Of a stretch of DNA of 64,000 nt, positions 11,031 to 25,000 are shown piece after piece. Source of the stretch: Phyto melanocephala (Eukaryota > Arthropoda > Insecta > Diptera > Rhinophoridae); the NCBI GenBank assembly GCA_941918925.1, contig OW799234.1:132908895-132972894 (forward strand). The letters are read 5' to 3'. Below the pieces are notes generated by a model, which worked only from the letters and a program-made list of their open reading frames with translations, was not told where the DNA came from and ran no database searches. The translations under genes and the position numbers were made by a program. Positions within the stretch are counted from its first letter, which is position 1, and each line of letters opens with the position of its first letter.

Positions 11031-13062
11031 TAATAAATATAACTTTAAAGTATTTTTTAATTAATTTAGTTGTTGTACAATGAGTAGATAAAAAATAAAT
11101 TTAAAAAAGAAACATAAAAAAACATTTCTTTACAACAGAATTGTGGTGTAAAAATTGAACATTTTGCATTTTCAATGAACTAGGAAATATAGAGCAGCCA
11201 CTCGCCCTAGGTGCAGTCTTATATTAAATGAAAGATTGAAGTCTCAGCTTTCATTTAAAGTAAAGGACATATAGCAAAAGTGCGCAAAAGTACTTTAAAC
11301 ATACAAAAAACTACAAAAAATACGCAACGCGCACATTCTGTCGCTATACGTATGTTAGCATGCAATAGCATGTTTAAAAATTTTTACTTTTTTTTTTTAC
11401 ATTGTTTGTTTGATATTTTATTTTGTGCTCACAAACTTTTTAAAAACAAACTGTAAAATAATATTACATTGTTGTTAATTTAAATATTATTGATCAACAA
11501 ACGGTAATTGCAATTACATACATACATATATGTTTAATTCACAATCTATTTGAAAGTGCAAGTTTATACAAGTTTATATAGTGTTAAAAAAAAATTTACA
11601 AGGTCATGGATAATTCAATAATTTCTTATAGTGCTATTTCTGATATTTGGATCGATAGCAATAAAGATATTGATGTTGTTGTTAGTGTCATATTATTGTT
11701 TAAATCTAATTATTGATAGAATAAAAAAAAATTGTTTTTTTATTGCATTTCAATGGGAGGTGGGCGTAATAGTGGGCGTGTTATTGTAATTTTTGCATGA
11801 AACATTTTAAATGATATAAATTACAGTAATATCAAATTTGAAGGTTGTACCTAAAATATGGCACTTTTTATGTTGAGGTTGTAAAGTGGGCCAAAGTCCA
11901 AAACTTTTTTCCGATAATGTTTGTAACAATATAACATTCAAGTATACCAAAATTTAAAGTTATACCTAAAGTATTACGGACAATACGGCATTTTACAAAT
12001 TTCGATTGTATGGGAGGTGGGCGTAACAGTGGGCGAATTTTCTTAATTTTTTTTTTATCTGGAATTGTCTTAAAAACAACCTGTGCAAAATTTCAGAACT
12101 CTGCAATGACTCCTTGTATTTAATGCCGGCGTTGTCTCACTGTGAGGCGTCACCTGCCACACTGCGCATAAAATAATCCATTTATTGCAGCAAAGATTTC
12201 TTGGCCAGCCTTATAATGAAAATTTATCGCCGTGCAGTTTATTTTCATTTCGTTTTGTGGTATCTCGTTTCTACTCGAATAAATCAAAAATAATCCCTAA
12301 CTTAAACCAAGATCTCAGGCGTCATCGGTGAGCTCTTGTTATCAGAGCCGAGGAGACGATTCGACGGATATTTTATTCTTTACTTAATCGGAGCATTTCC
12401 TTTTTACAATCCGCTAAAAAAAACTATAACTAACCCCAAAATCCTTATCTCTGCTTTAAAATAAAAAGTGCATTCTTACTGAGACACCTTTAAACTGATA
12501 ATATTGACAATCAACAAAAGACATCTTGTAATTTCCATTCTGCTAAAACAACAATTTTAATAAGAGATCAAATGTGTTATTATGGAATTGAGCAGTTTTC
12601 GAAGAGGGAATCTTACAGTACCACAAAACCACAAAACAATATTAATTTTTTTATTCTAAATATAATGCAAAATGCTTTTTTAAAAATTAAAAAGTAATTT
12701 TATTCTGTAGTTCTTTATACTTATATTTTAAACTAATTGATATCAAATCTACTACATACAATAATATCGCAGCAAATATTTATCTACATAAAAATAAAAA
12801 TATATAAACATATATATAAAAATAAAACGTATTAATATGTCTACATTTGGAATAAGCTTTTTTTTTGTTATAGAAAGATGAAAAACATGTAAAAATAAAA
12901 GTTAAAATTTATGATACTCCATTTACAAATACTAAATAATCACTCTTGTCATTATTATTTTTTATGAATTATTATTTTAGTATTACTTTAATATTTTCTT
13001 TTATTTTTCATTTTCTTATTCTGCCGGTCGCCAAAGTTATTTCTCCTGTATGTACATGCACT
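11031..13062. other. AT-rich sequence with degenerate GTGGGCGT repeats
   Basis: Two related blocks (about 11750-11830 and 12000-12090) carry the GGGAGGTGGGCGTAA motif found in other repeats of this window. A less AT-rich block at 12120-12420 looks like part of an unidentified element. No coding frame was found. The last few hundred bases are probably 3' UTR of stas. Confidence 0.35.
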
Positions 13063-16000
13063 TTATGATATTTTCTTTTTTAGTTTATTCTTTAATAGAC
13101 TTGGCATCAACGATAAACAAGCGCAAAGTGTTAAAATACCCATTGAGGTCCAAGAGAACGCATCACTCGAACTAGTCATTTTCTGTAAAGTTTTTCCAGC
13201 CTGTATGGCCAATACCGAAGGTGGCGCCACTCCACAAAACGTTCCAAATGTAAACGTGAACATGGGTACTCCAATAACAGGCGATGCCAGGTTTATAAAC
13301 CAATTGGGTAAGATCGGTGTCATGCGCAAGAATAGTATATAGTTAAATAAACTTTCACGATGTTTTTCTACATGTTTTGACCACTCACTGATTTTTTTCG
13401 GCCAAAAGTGTTTTATTAAGCGTCGGCCCACTAAGTTCGATAGACAGTAGCACAGAGTTGCACCTAGTGCTGAACAAAAACATATAAGAAATAGTGCAAT
13501 TGGAAAACGATATAGGAATCCAAGTAAAATGGAAAGGAACAAAGATCCTGGAATGGCAAAAGTTTGAAGGCTAAAAAATTTTAATAAATCAATTAAGGAA
13601 AAACAATGAAACTCATTAGTATAATAATAAAATCAGACCCATAAATTTTATACATGTAAATTCGTCAATGCAACAGAATTGTGTTTGCGTTTTATTAAAT
13701 CTTTTAGAATAAGAAAAAACTTTTTTATCATTTTTAAGGAAAGCACTTTAAAATTTGTGAGTTGATTTTTATAAATTGATTCTCTTTAAAATAAATACTA
13801 TTACATAAATTCTGAGATGTATTAATTAAAGATCATAGCGGTTTTTATTATCGATGACTTAAAATAACGCATAACGTTTTCTGAAAGTCCACATGTAAAT
13901 ACAACTTAAAAAAATTAGTAAGCTATAGTTGAAAATAACGGATTCACAGCCAAATAGAAAAACCTCTAACTCATTTTATTCTTTTAAATTTTCTTCATTT
14001 TTTTCCTTCCCCTCTGAAGTAATAAAAAAATTATGCACTATAGGAAATTTACTTTTTGGCTAAAAGTAACAATTTGAATATTTGCAAAGTTTATTTATTT
14101 TTTTTTTTGCTTTAATATAATAAAAAAATATAACAAAGTAAACATAGCTTTTTAAATTTTTCAAAAAAATTTAAGTTCTGTTACTTTCACAGTTGTTTTG
14201 ATTACGATTTCTAAACCAGTTATCAAGGCATATTTATTCATCAGGTAATTGCAGTTCGGAGAGAAATTTTTGTTTATATTTTTTATATATGAAGTTTGAC
14301 ATTTGAAATTAATTAGAAAGAAGAGAAAATTGTTTTTTATTTATGTATTATGACAGCTGAAATTAAAAATAAGTAATAAAAAAAAATAATCAGCTGACGA
14401 ATCAAGAGTACCTGATGAATAAATATGCCTTGCCAGTTATCAGAAAACCTTTAAGTGCAGTGAATTTTGTGACATTTTCTAATAAAAGTTTTCGTTACTA
14501 AAATTTATATTTTTGAAAAATAAATAATACCGAAGGTAAGAACTTTTACATTTCATAGCAAAATGTTGGTAAACTCATCTATAAAATCGATTAAATTGAA
14601 AAAATTAAAGTGACCTTAAAATGAACTAATGGAATTATGAATTATAATTTTATATAGACCCTCAAAAAAATGATAACATATGTTAGACATAATATCATAA
14701 TAGTTCTCTAGGACAATCAATTATCTTCCAAATTTAATGTATTTCATCTGCGAATTTTTTGCGAGTTTAAAAAGAAAAAAATAAATTTTTTCAGGTGACT
14801 ACTGCGTGCCAAATTCAGAATTATTCAATATATGACTAGAGAAACACAACGAAATTGACAAGAGTCGCTTTTTACGCCCATTTCTTATCATGCATTTTTA
14901 AGAGTGATTGTTCTGAAAATTTTAAACAGTATTTAAAAGAGCATTTACGATTATTTTGTTCAAATATGAATATAAAATGGCGTAATAGTTCCAGAAATTT
15001 CAAAGTTTTTGAAAAACTTTTTTTCAAATAACTTGACGGATGTTTTTAATTGACCATTGAACACATCAGATCCACTCATTTCCAGCATTTCGTTGAACAA
15101 ACGCATCAAGCGCAGAAGAAATTAAAGCATCCACCAGAAGTGATCGAATAACTGAGATCAGAGGAGCAAAATTTTGTAGAAAATTCTACAAACAGACGAA
15201 GGAAATCCCGAAAGCGAAGATGAAAAAATGGAGAGTGGTGGCATATTGAACCCATGTATATTACATTTAGTTGACGGTTTGGATCTCGAAAATCAAATTG
15301 TTGAATAAAATCCTTTTTAAACATCACTTTGTTTGTTACTTCATTGAATTGGTAAAATTACACTCGAAAAAATGTTTACAAAATCAGATTATCTATCAAG
15401 GATCTAAAAAAATCTTGGATGCCGTAACCTCTTTTTAGAACTATTTATTTGTAAATTTTTTTAATTTAATTTACATATGTTTTGTTCTGAGTGTATGAAA
15501 AACTTTTTCGGTCACTCCTTCTCTCTTAAGTGTTCACCAAAAGTCAAATACAAAAAATCGTTCAAATCGGCTCACCCGTTTGGCTGTTATTAATTTTGGC
15601 CAAAAAAAGGTGGCAAATTTTCTATAGTGCATCGATATATAATTTAGTTAACTTAAAAATATATAAGTCTTAAAGTATATATTTTCTGAAAGCTTCTTTC
15701 AGTCAGTAATCGGCAAAGTTATAGGCAAACATTATTTGAAAAAATATTTATTTTTCGAAATATATCAAAATTTTTAAACTACTAAGTTATTTCTGAATAC
15801 GCTTAAGATACAAAATTATAAGCTGTAATATCAGATATTATTTTTAAAAAAAAATTAACGAATCGATTTGAAACCAACTGAGATATCAGCACCAAAATAC
15901 AACTGCTTCTGTGTTTTTCCTAAAATTTACAAACCAAAATATATTTATTTATTTTCAGTCTCTGTCAGGCAATTGCCGTGTAAAGACGTGTTTATTATTG

Positions 16001-19000
16001 TCGGAAGATTTGCTTTAATCGGTCGACGCTTTAGTTTATCGCGAGCCACGTGTTTTTTCCTTTTTTATTTCTTCGTTTGGAAATAAACGGGATCTCATTT
16101 ATTGGATAAATTTTTATTTCTTTTTTCTCTTAATTTAATATCGTTATTCAAAGAATTTTAATTTAGTGTGTGCGCAACATGAACGGGGTTCATCCCCCGG
16201 ACTATAACCGGTTTCGGGAACTTGACTTCCCATCCGGTAAAAATAGAACCAACAAAAGCAAGAGACCACGATCTGAGGATTTCGTTCCTCTTCCTGAAAT
16301 TACACCAAACCAAGACAATCTCCCACGTTATTTAGTTGCAACGTCTATCTCGTTAAAGGAAAATGTACAGGTTTTACCCCTAGCTTCTCATAATGTATTT
16401 CAAGTGGAAAGAGGACTCAATCATATTTCGCGTGACCGTCTGGAAGTCAAAGAGATGAAAAGTGGTGATCTGTTAATCAAAGTTCCTGGTGTCAAGACGG
16501 CAGAAAAGTTCCTTAAAGCTAAACTTATCGACTGTATTCCTGTTAAAATATATTTGCATAAATCGCTAAACACCACTCAAGGCCGTATTTTCTCAAGAAA
16601 AATAATGGAAATATCTGAAGAAGAATTACTAGAATCGTTAAAGGATCAAAAAGTTGTAGAGGTTCGTAAAATAAACAAAAGGGAAAATGAAAAAATTGTG
16701 GCAACAGGTGCAGCAATAATTACTTTTGACCTTTTCAACCGCCCTGAGTTTCTAAGACTTGGCTGGGAAAGGGTCCCAGTTGACGAATATATCCCTAACC
16801 CCATGAAATGTTTAAACTGCCAGAAACTGGGCCACACTAAGAAGTGGTGCAAAAGTGTTGAACAATGCCGAGAATGTGGTTACGCAGAAAAACATGAAAC
16901 ATGCACTCGTAAATACTGTGTCAACTGCCAAGTAGAAACCCATCCCTCATATGACGCTGAATGCCCTACATTCTGGAAACACAAGTCCGTTAATTACATC
17001 AAAATATCTAGAAAATGTACGACACGTGACGCATGGAAAATTTTTAATGATAACCCCACTTTAAACATGCTTCAACCAACTCAAAGAAACAAAAAAAACC
17101 CTACATATGCTCAAATAGCACACAACAACACTAAATTAACTGTACAAAACCCTAAAACAGCGTCAACTTCTACACACATCAAAAATAAACAAAAAGAAAC
17201 TCAAAATAATCATGCAGACAAAACAAAACAAGCATCACACAACTCTTCTACAATAACCTTTATTTCTCAACCAAACGACAACAACACCAACTTCACAATA
17301 CAACCAACACAAATACAGCCAGATTCTACCCACCAAACCAACTACGAAACTAAAACAAATGAAAAAAATAACAATGATGATTTTTTGGAATACGACAGTA
17401 CTTTTAGCGAAGGCAAAGATGGCAATTCGGACACATACTCAAATGATAACGTTTTTTCGGATATAAACAAAAACATAACTGAGGAAATGATTATACAGGA
17501 TATAAATGACGGTCTAGGATTTAACACGCCACCAAGAAATGTAAATGAAAAAACAGATGAAAATTATGATTCACCATGTACGCAAAAGTATAAAAACTTC
17601 CCGCAACTAAATGTGTTGATTACTCCAAACACATTTAGAAATACACAACAACAGCCCTCAAAGGGCAAGGACAAAAAATAAACTTTTATGACTTCTGACT
17701 GTGGCATTACTATTCTACAGTGGAACATGCAGGGCTTCATAAACAACAAATATGCTCTTGAGCTTTTAGTAGCAAGGCATAAACCAAACATCATAGCTCT
17801 TCAGGAGACGCATATTATCGGGAAAACTCTACATTTGCTGCATTTATCGGGATATAAAGTTTTTCACCACAACAATATTGGTTACGACTATGCAAAATCA
17901 GGCATAGCATTTCTCGTAAAAAAAAATTTGAACGTGACAGGGCATATAACATCTACAGGTAACTTACTCTTCCAGAAAATAATAATTAGAAACCAAGACG
18001 AACTTCACCTTACAAATATTTATAAGGAAAACAATGTAAACCTTTCTACATCAATTGTAAACAATATATCCTTGAACGTAAATGTCCACAATATCTTGCT
18101 AGGAGATGTTAACTCTCAAAATGTATTATGGGGTTCGTCCTCAAACTCGCCAAATGGAAGAATACTTGAGGAATTTGCTAATGACAACAATTTGGTAATA
18201 TTAAATGATGGATCACCCACCCTACTTAACACAAGAAATACTTTAACTGCTGTCGATGTATCCATGTCTTCAAGTAATCTGGCTCCAAGTTTGACTTGGA
18301 CCTGCCTGCCAATTCCAGAGGTTGCCGATCACTTTCCTATTAAGATTACGAATAATTTCGAAACTGTTAATAGGAGATTTTCAACACGTTTTTTGGACAG
18401 AAAAGCTAACTGGCCTCTTTTCGAAAAGAGGGCAGCTCTAGTTGAAAGTCAATTTGAAAGATCGTCTAATATCAACAGAGAGGCAGCTCAGTTAAAACGC
18501 ATTATTAGAAAAGCAGCTAACGAATCCATCCCGCTTAGCCGGAAACCTAAAGATAAAAACAATCCCGTATGGTTTAACTCGGATATTTCCAAATTAATTC
18601 GTTTGAAGCAAGTTGCTTGGAGAATCTTTAAAAGTAATCGTAGTAATGTAAACATAATTGAATATAAAAGATTATGTGCGAAAATTAAAAAAGAATGTAA
18701 AATCGCCAAGAGGAAAACATGGGAAAATTTCCTTAACTCCCTAAATCCCTCAATGGATGTCCGAGCTCTTTGGGGTAAAGTCAACAACTTAAGGGCAAAC
18801 CGTATTCAGAATTTTCCAAATATATATGTAGATCATAACACCCTTACGCACCCATTTGATATTGCTGAAGGGATTGCACGTTTTTGGTCCTCCCTTAGCT
18901 CGAATGCAGCATTCGACCCTGAAGTTATAGATACCAAAAATAATTTGAATATTGAAAATCTTCCACAAACAGATCAACAGCTTATGGCAATGAATCAAAA

Positions 19001-22000
19001 AATCAGACTACCTGAATTAATAAATATAATGAAAACTTTAAAAGGATCCACTCCATCACGTGATAAAATTACTTATGCTATGATAAAAAATGCTCCCGAC
19101 ATTATTAAGGCACGTCTATGTGTACTGTACAACAATATAATATCCACTGGTACCTTTCCGCACGATTGGAAGACTGCTGTGCTATCACCGATACCAAAAC
19201 CCGGAAAAAACCCCAACAGTTTTGAAGGTTACAGGCCGATTTCTTTGCTGCCAGTTTTATCAAAGATACTAGAAAAAATTTTGGCAAAACGCTTTTGGAA
19301 GTACAGTAGACACTATATATCAAAATTACAACACGCCTTTATACCGAGACATGGAGTTCACAGTATCTGTCACCAGCTCGAGGAAATTCTGCGCCGAAAC
19401 CTGAAAAATGGTAAGCATAATTTAGTACTTTCAGAGGACATTGAGAAAGCGTTCGATCGAGTAGTGTCCTCATACATCATAAAGGAGCTTCATAACTGGG
19501 GTATCCCGAAAAACATCCTTAAATTATTGGACTCATTCCTTAGAAATCGCACGATAACCGTTAAAGTTGATGGATATTTTTCGACGACACATTCACTGGA
19601 TAATGGAGTGCCTCAAGGTTCACCACTATCCGTCGTATTATACTCTGCGTACGCAAACTCGTTGGCCAAAGTTGTAGAAAAACTACCAGGAATTGACTAC
19701 ATTGGCATTTATGCCGACAATGTTTTCGCAGTGGCATCCGGTAATCCGGAAGATGTTCGATTTAATTTAAACAATCTTGACTTAAAAATACACCAGTGGG
19801 CTAAGAGCAGAGGCGCTATTATACCAGCTCACAAATCTGATATTCTCCACGTTTGTCGGAAAAGGGACTGTGCGGAAAATACAATCTTTATTAGGGACGT
19901 TAATGTTCATCTTTCTGATCAGTTACGAATCTTGGGTTTGTTTTTTACGAAAAATCTTCTTTGGAACAGTCACGTCAAGCAGTTAACCTATAAACTAAGC
20001 AAAATTAACAACCTACTGAAGCTCATTTGTTCAAAAAATAAAGGTCCACATATAGAAACAGCCCTTAACATCTGTCGTTCTTTAACAATAGGAACAATTT
20101 TACATGGCATAACCATTTACGGTTGGACTTCAAAGAAAAACATAAACAAAATTAATACCTCCATGAATAACTGCTTCAGAACAGCATCTGGTCTGCTTCG
20201 TACAACACCGCTTGATAAATTGAGAACTGAGGCAAATTTCACGGACTTTCGTAAAATCTTGGAAAAAACTGCTGTTGGTGTAGCATCCAGAGCGATTACC
20301 ATATCATCTGATGGCTTACACAAATCTTTTTGGAGAAACCTTAACTCTACTGAAATCTGTCTACCATCTGCCACTGATAATATTATCTCTATTTTGAAAA
20401 ACTCAAATATTTCGTTGCCTCAAAAACCAAAAGCAGCAAGATCCTTTAACACTACTGTTCAGGCAGATGACAGTTTAAGTAGTTTCGTCAAAAACGATAC
20501 TGATCCAAGTTGCTTCAAAAATATGTTCTCTCAAAAAATATCAACTTATGCTCCAAGTATTATTTACTATACAGATGGATCCTTTTACAATAGTTTAACT
20601 TCTTATGCCATAGTGAGACAATTATCAATTACACAATTTGAGACGATTAAACAGGCTCGATTACCAGACCATACGGGAATTTTCACGGCAGAGATTGCGG
20701 CTATAAAAACAGCCATTGATCTCGCCAACCATCATGGTAAAAAAACTTTAATTTGTACAGATAGCCTAAGTGCTACCCAGGCTATAATGAAAAATCATAA
20801 CGGCGTTTACGATGATATATTACAGTTGGAGAATGGAACTCGTCAAATTCTAATACTCTGGATACCCTCGCACATTGGTATTCCAGGCAATGAAAAAGCT
20901 GATTACAGTGCCAAAAGCGCACTGAGTTTACCACAGGTAACAGAAATTCCCTGTTTCCCAAAAGCCATAATTAACCAACTTAGAGCAAACCGGGACCTGC
21001 TGAATATATCTTCAACGAGACCTGTATACAACCGCAATTTAACTAGGCCGGAATGTATAATGTTAGCCCGCCTAAGGGTGGGTAAATGTATATTTAACTC
21101 TAAACACTACTATGAGAAAACTGATCCGCCAAGATGTTTCAATTGTAATGTTATACTAGACGTTCCTCATTTACTAACATTTTGCCCGGTCTCGGGGATA
21201 GAACAATCAATGGAAGAGGTACTTGACTGTGCGACTACCAATAACATCACTAAGATCAAGAGAAGTCTAAAACAACATAATATTCAGGATGTCTAGTCAG
21301 GATGTCATCATAAATTTATTTTAGTTTGTACATTTTTGAAATTTTTTCATTAGTAACGTTTTAATTACTTATTTTTTTCTTTTTTTTTTTGGCAATATCT
21401 AATTTTTCCAAATATTGAACTGTAAACATGTAAATATAGTCTTTTTTTTTTTCTCACTAAAACTTTTATTGTAACACGAGCGCATATGGTCTTGCTACCG
21501 GCGCCCTTTAGACCTATATTTTATAAATTTATTTTGTAAAATATTTTGTAAATAAATAAATAAATAAATATTTATTTATTTTAAAATTATTTTATAAATA
21601 AATACAGAATTAAAGGCGCAGTGTAACTAGACCATATGAGCAAGAATTTAATATAATGGTTTCATTCAAATATTTAAATATTTAATATATGAATGCTTAC
21701 AAATAATGATAATTGTTATTTCCAATAAGTGTAAGTAATTAGTGTTTTAAATTGAATTTTGATATAATAACAATTTTGACCTTATACATCTTTGATGTTA
21801 TGCCTCAAGAGGGATTTACGTATATCTGTGCGTCCAGTCTTTTTCAGTCGGCCATTAATACGGAATTCTGGACATTCACCAAGAATGTGAAGAACTGCTA
21901 GAATTACATTGCAGAAAATACATTTTGGGGATCTGTCTTATCGTAATAATATTTATTATTGAATAATGCTTTACCAACTCAAAGACGTGTCAATAAACCA

Positions 22001-25000
22001 AAATATATATTTTTCAGAGCATTGGGGTAGAATTATAACAAGAAAGCATTGTTTTTCAGGATTAACAGTGTAGTTTTTTTTGTAAGTAAAAAATTTTGTA
22101 TTAGAAATTTATATTTAATTTTTTTTATCTGTTGTTTATATTATGAATATTTTCGTACGCTAATATTCGCATAAAAAACGGTAAAACGAATATTAAAAAC
22201 ATTGAAATACTCGCTACATTACTAGTATACACAAAGGATATAACCCGATAACTAGCCTACCATGAACAACCTAAATACATAGTGAATTTATAAAATGTAT
22301 TGCAGATGTGAAATAATATTTCGTTTTTTTATAAAAAGGATACAATATATAAGCGACGACTACACCGAACATTACTTCAAAATAGTACATGTCCTTGTAC
22401 CGGTCTAGTACTTTGGCCAACATTTTAGCATCTTGTATATCACGTGGAATTTTCATGTGCTGTTTTTCTGATCTATAACGACAAAAAAATAAATAAATTT
22501 AATTAGGTCACATCAACAAACAATTAAATTATTTTTTATTTATATTTTATTTAAACTTTATATATTAAACTAGCTTGTGCCCGCGACTTCGTCTGCGTAG
22601 TTATATGGATAAAAGGAAGACTTAGTATTAACCTAGATTGTTATTTATATGTTTGTCAAATTTATCCAAACATTCACATTTATTATATCTATTAGTAGGA
22701 TTATCATTTCGAAAATTTGAATTTGAAAATAAAAAAGAAAAGTCAAAACTTGCAGAAAAAATAAAAATTTTACAAAACAAACAACCCGTTTAGGCTGTGA
22801 TGATGAGTTTGCCAACGACTTTACCTGGTTATCATGATAATGTGTTAATCTAGGTTGTTATCTATCTATGTGCCAAATTTCATTTAGTTCCGTTCAGCCA
22901 TTTTTGCGTGATTGAGTAACAAATATCCAAACATACAAACATTCACATTTATTTTATTATTAGTAGGATAGTAAGATAAGATTTACTGTAAATCATTTTT
23001 ATTTTGGTTCAAGTTCATTTATTCTATTATTTAATTTCCTAAAACACTTTGTAAATTAAATTTAATTGCAATCATTTTCAAAATATTTAAATATTATTCC
23101 GATATTAGCCGAGTGGAATGCATTTTCAAAACCAGCTACGATTTCATCATCAGTACTCTTTATCGGTATACTCATATGTAATTTGAAATTGGTATTTATG
23201 TTACAATTCAATAAAATTAGAATTAGGGAATCATATTTTTAAATTTGTCTTTTTGTACCCGACACCGAAAAAATAATGGGGGTATACACCGAAATATCAC
23301 AATTTTGCATGTATTTTGTTATTGTAACAAAAACAAAACACATGTAAAACTCAAACGCTTGACGCTCAACGCTCTTGTTTAGGTATGGGGGTAAAAGAAT
23401 TATTCTCATAAGCACGCATGTATTCTATTTTTGACATCTTGTAGTCGGTGGACTTGATTGTGTTTATAGCATAATGATTTTATCCGCTCAAAAACGTACC
23501 ATTGTAAAATTATAAATTGAGTTTATGTATGTATGTATTAAAACAAAAATAAAATTTAAATAAAAAAAAAAAAATTTTTTTTTGCCTCAACTGGGATTGG
23601 AACCTACGTTCATCCGGTGTGTTGTTGTAAAAAAAAAAAACGAGGTGGTCGTGGTTTTTTGCTCTTATTTCAGTTGTTTATGTACAGATTTTTCTGATTT
23701 TCAATACCGGGTCTTGGTGATATCCGGGGGCCTTCAAAAAGTTGATTTCAACATACACACGGACAGACGGTTAGACTGACAGAGCTTAATCGACTCCCCT
23801 ATTCATAAGCTTTCAGAAAATATATACTTTATGGGGTCGAAAATGAAAATTTTAGAAATTTCACACGGAATGACAAACCTATATACATATACCCTTTTTC
23901 ACTGTGTGAAGGGTATAAAAAGGGAAATCAGAATATTACCATCAATGGTTACCGTTATCGCACATAGTTAAAAGAGTATGTGCTTCTTGAAATTCAAGCA
24001 CATAATTTCGGTGAGCTCTGGTTTCAACAAGACGGCGCTATGAGCCATACAGTGCATAAAACTTCGAACTTGTTGAAAAACAATTTTGATGGGTACCTTA
24101 TTTCACGTTTTGCTGCGGTAAATTAGCCACATAGATCATGCGACACACCTTTGGACTATTTTTTCTGGGGATATGTAAAGTCTGAAATCTGCACCAATAA
24201 GTTAGCAACGAATGACGCTTTAAAAGTCAAATTTATTCGTGTTATTCCCGAGAAACCAGTCGCTATGCTCAAACGAGTCACCCAAAATTTGTAATTCCAC
24301 TCAGTCCTGGCATTTTTTATGACATAAAAAATTGGAAGTAGTGCAAAGCGAATTACATTTAAAAGACTTCTAAATCAATTGTGTAAGAGCATTAATTTTA
24401 AATGACTTCCTAAGCATAAATTATATGCTTAAAAATGAATGAATGAATACATGTAAACAAACAAATTTAACTCATGAAATATCCGATGCTTTTCACCAAA
24501 TATGCATGAGTTCTATGCACTTATTAGAATGGAGTGCAGTTTATTAATATATTCATGTAAACAAATGATCTCCAATGACACGATAATGTTAAAATCATTA
24601 GTTTTTCACTTAAATTAAATCACTTTGTCACCAGTTAAATACCTGCAAATTCATTTTTTTGTCATTAATTTTTTTTGCTGACATTATTTTCAAACAGTAA
24701 ATGCCATAAATTGTTTTTTTAACCGATAATTAAAATTTTAAGTTTACTTTCACATTTATGTGTTTTTTTACATTATAATCAAACCTCACAATAATTCACC
24801 CGATATCAGACTATTATGAAATTTTATAAAAACTAGCGGATAGACAAACTAAGTCGGTATGTAAATTTCTCTTCTACTTATAGTAAATGTTAAGAACAAC
24901 AGCAAGAACTTACTCATCTAATTGGGGAAATATCATGTAAACGTAAAACATGGCTGCTAGCGATGTCACAAATATTCCAGCTAAAATAATTAAGGATTTT

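Larger units (their letters stand above)
15957..21572 (+). mobile_element. Full-length I-like non-LTR retrotransposon, copy 2
   Basis: About 5.6 kb. It has a promoter and ~220-nt 5' UTR, ORF1 (16179-17681), ORF2 (17688-21296), then a ~250-nt 3' UTR ending in TAAATAAATAAATAAATA repeats near 21550-21572. It lies in stas intron 3, antisense to stas. Both ORFs are open over their whole length, which implies a young insertion, but ORF2 carries a substitution in the RT active site. The 3' end abuts the 3' end of a related copy in the opposite direction. Confidence 0.92.

Noticed and set aside
15106..15327. 73-codon minus-strand frame in stas intron 3
   Set aside because: No domain or similarity; inside an intron, with no splice signals that would make it an alternative exon.
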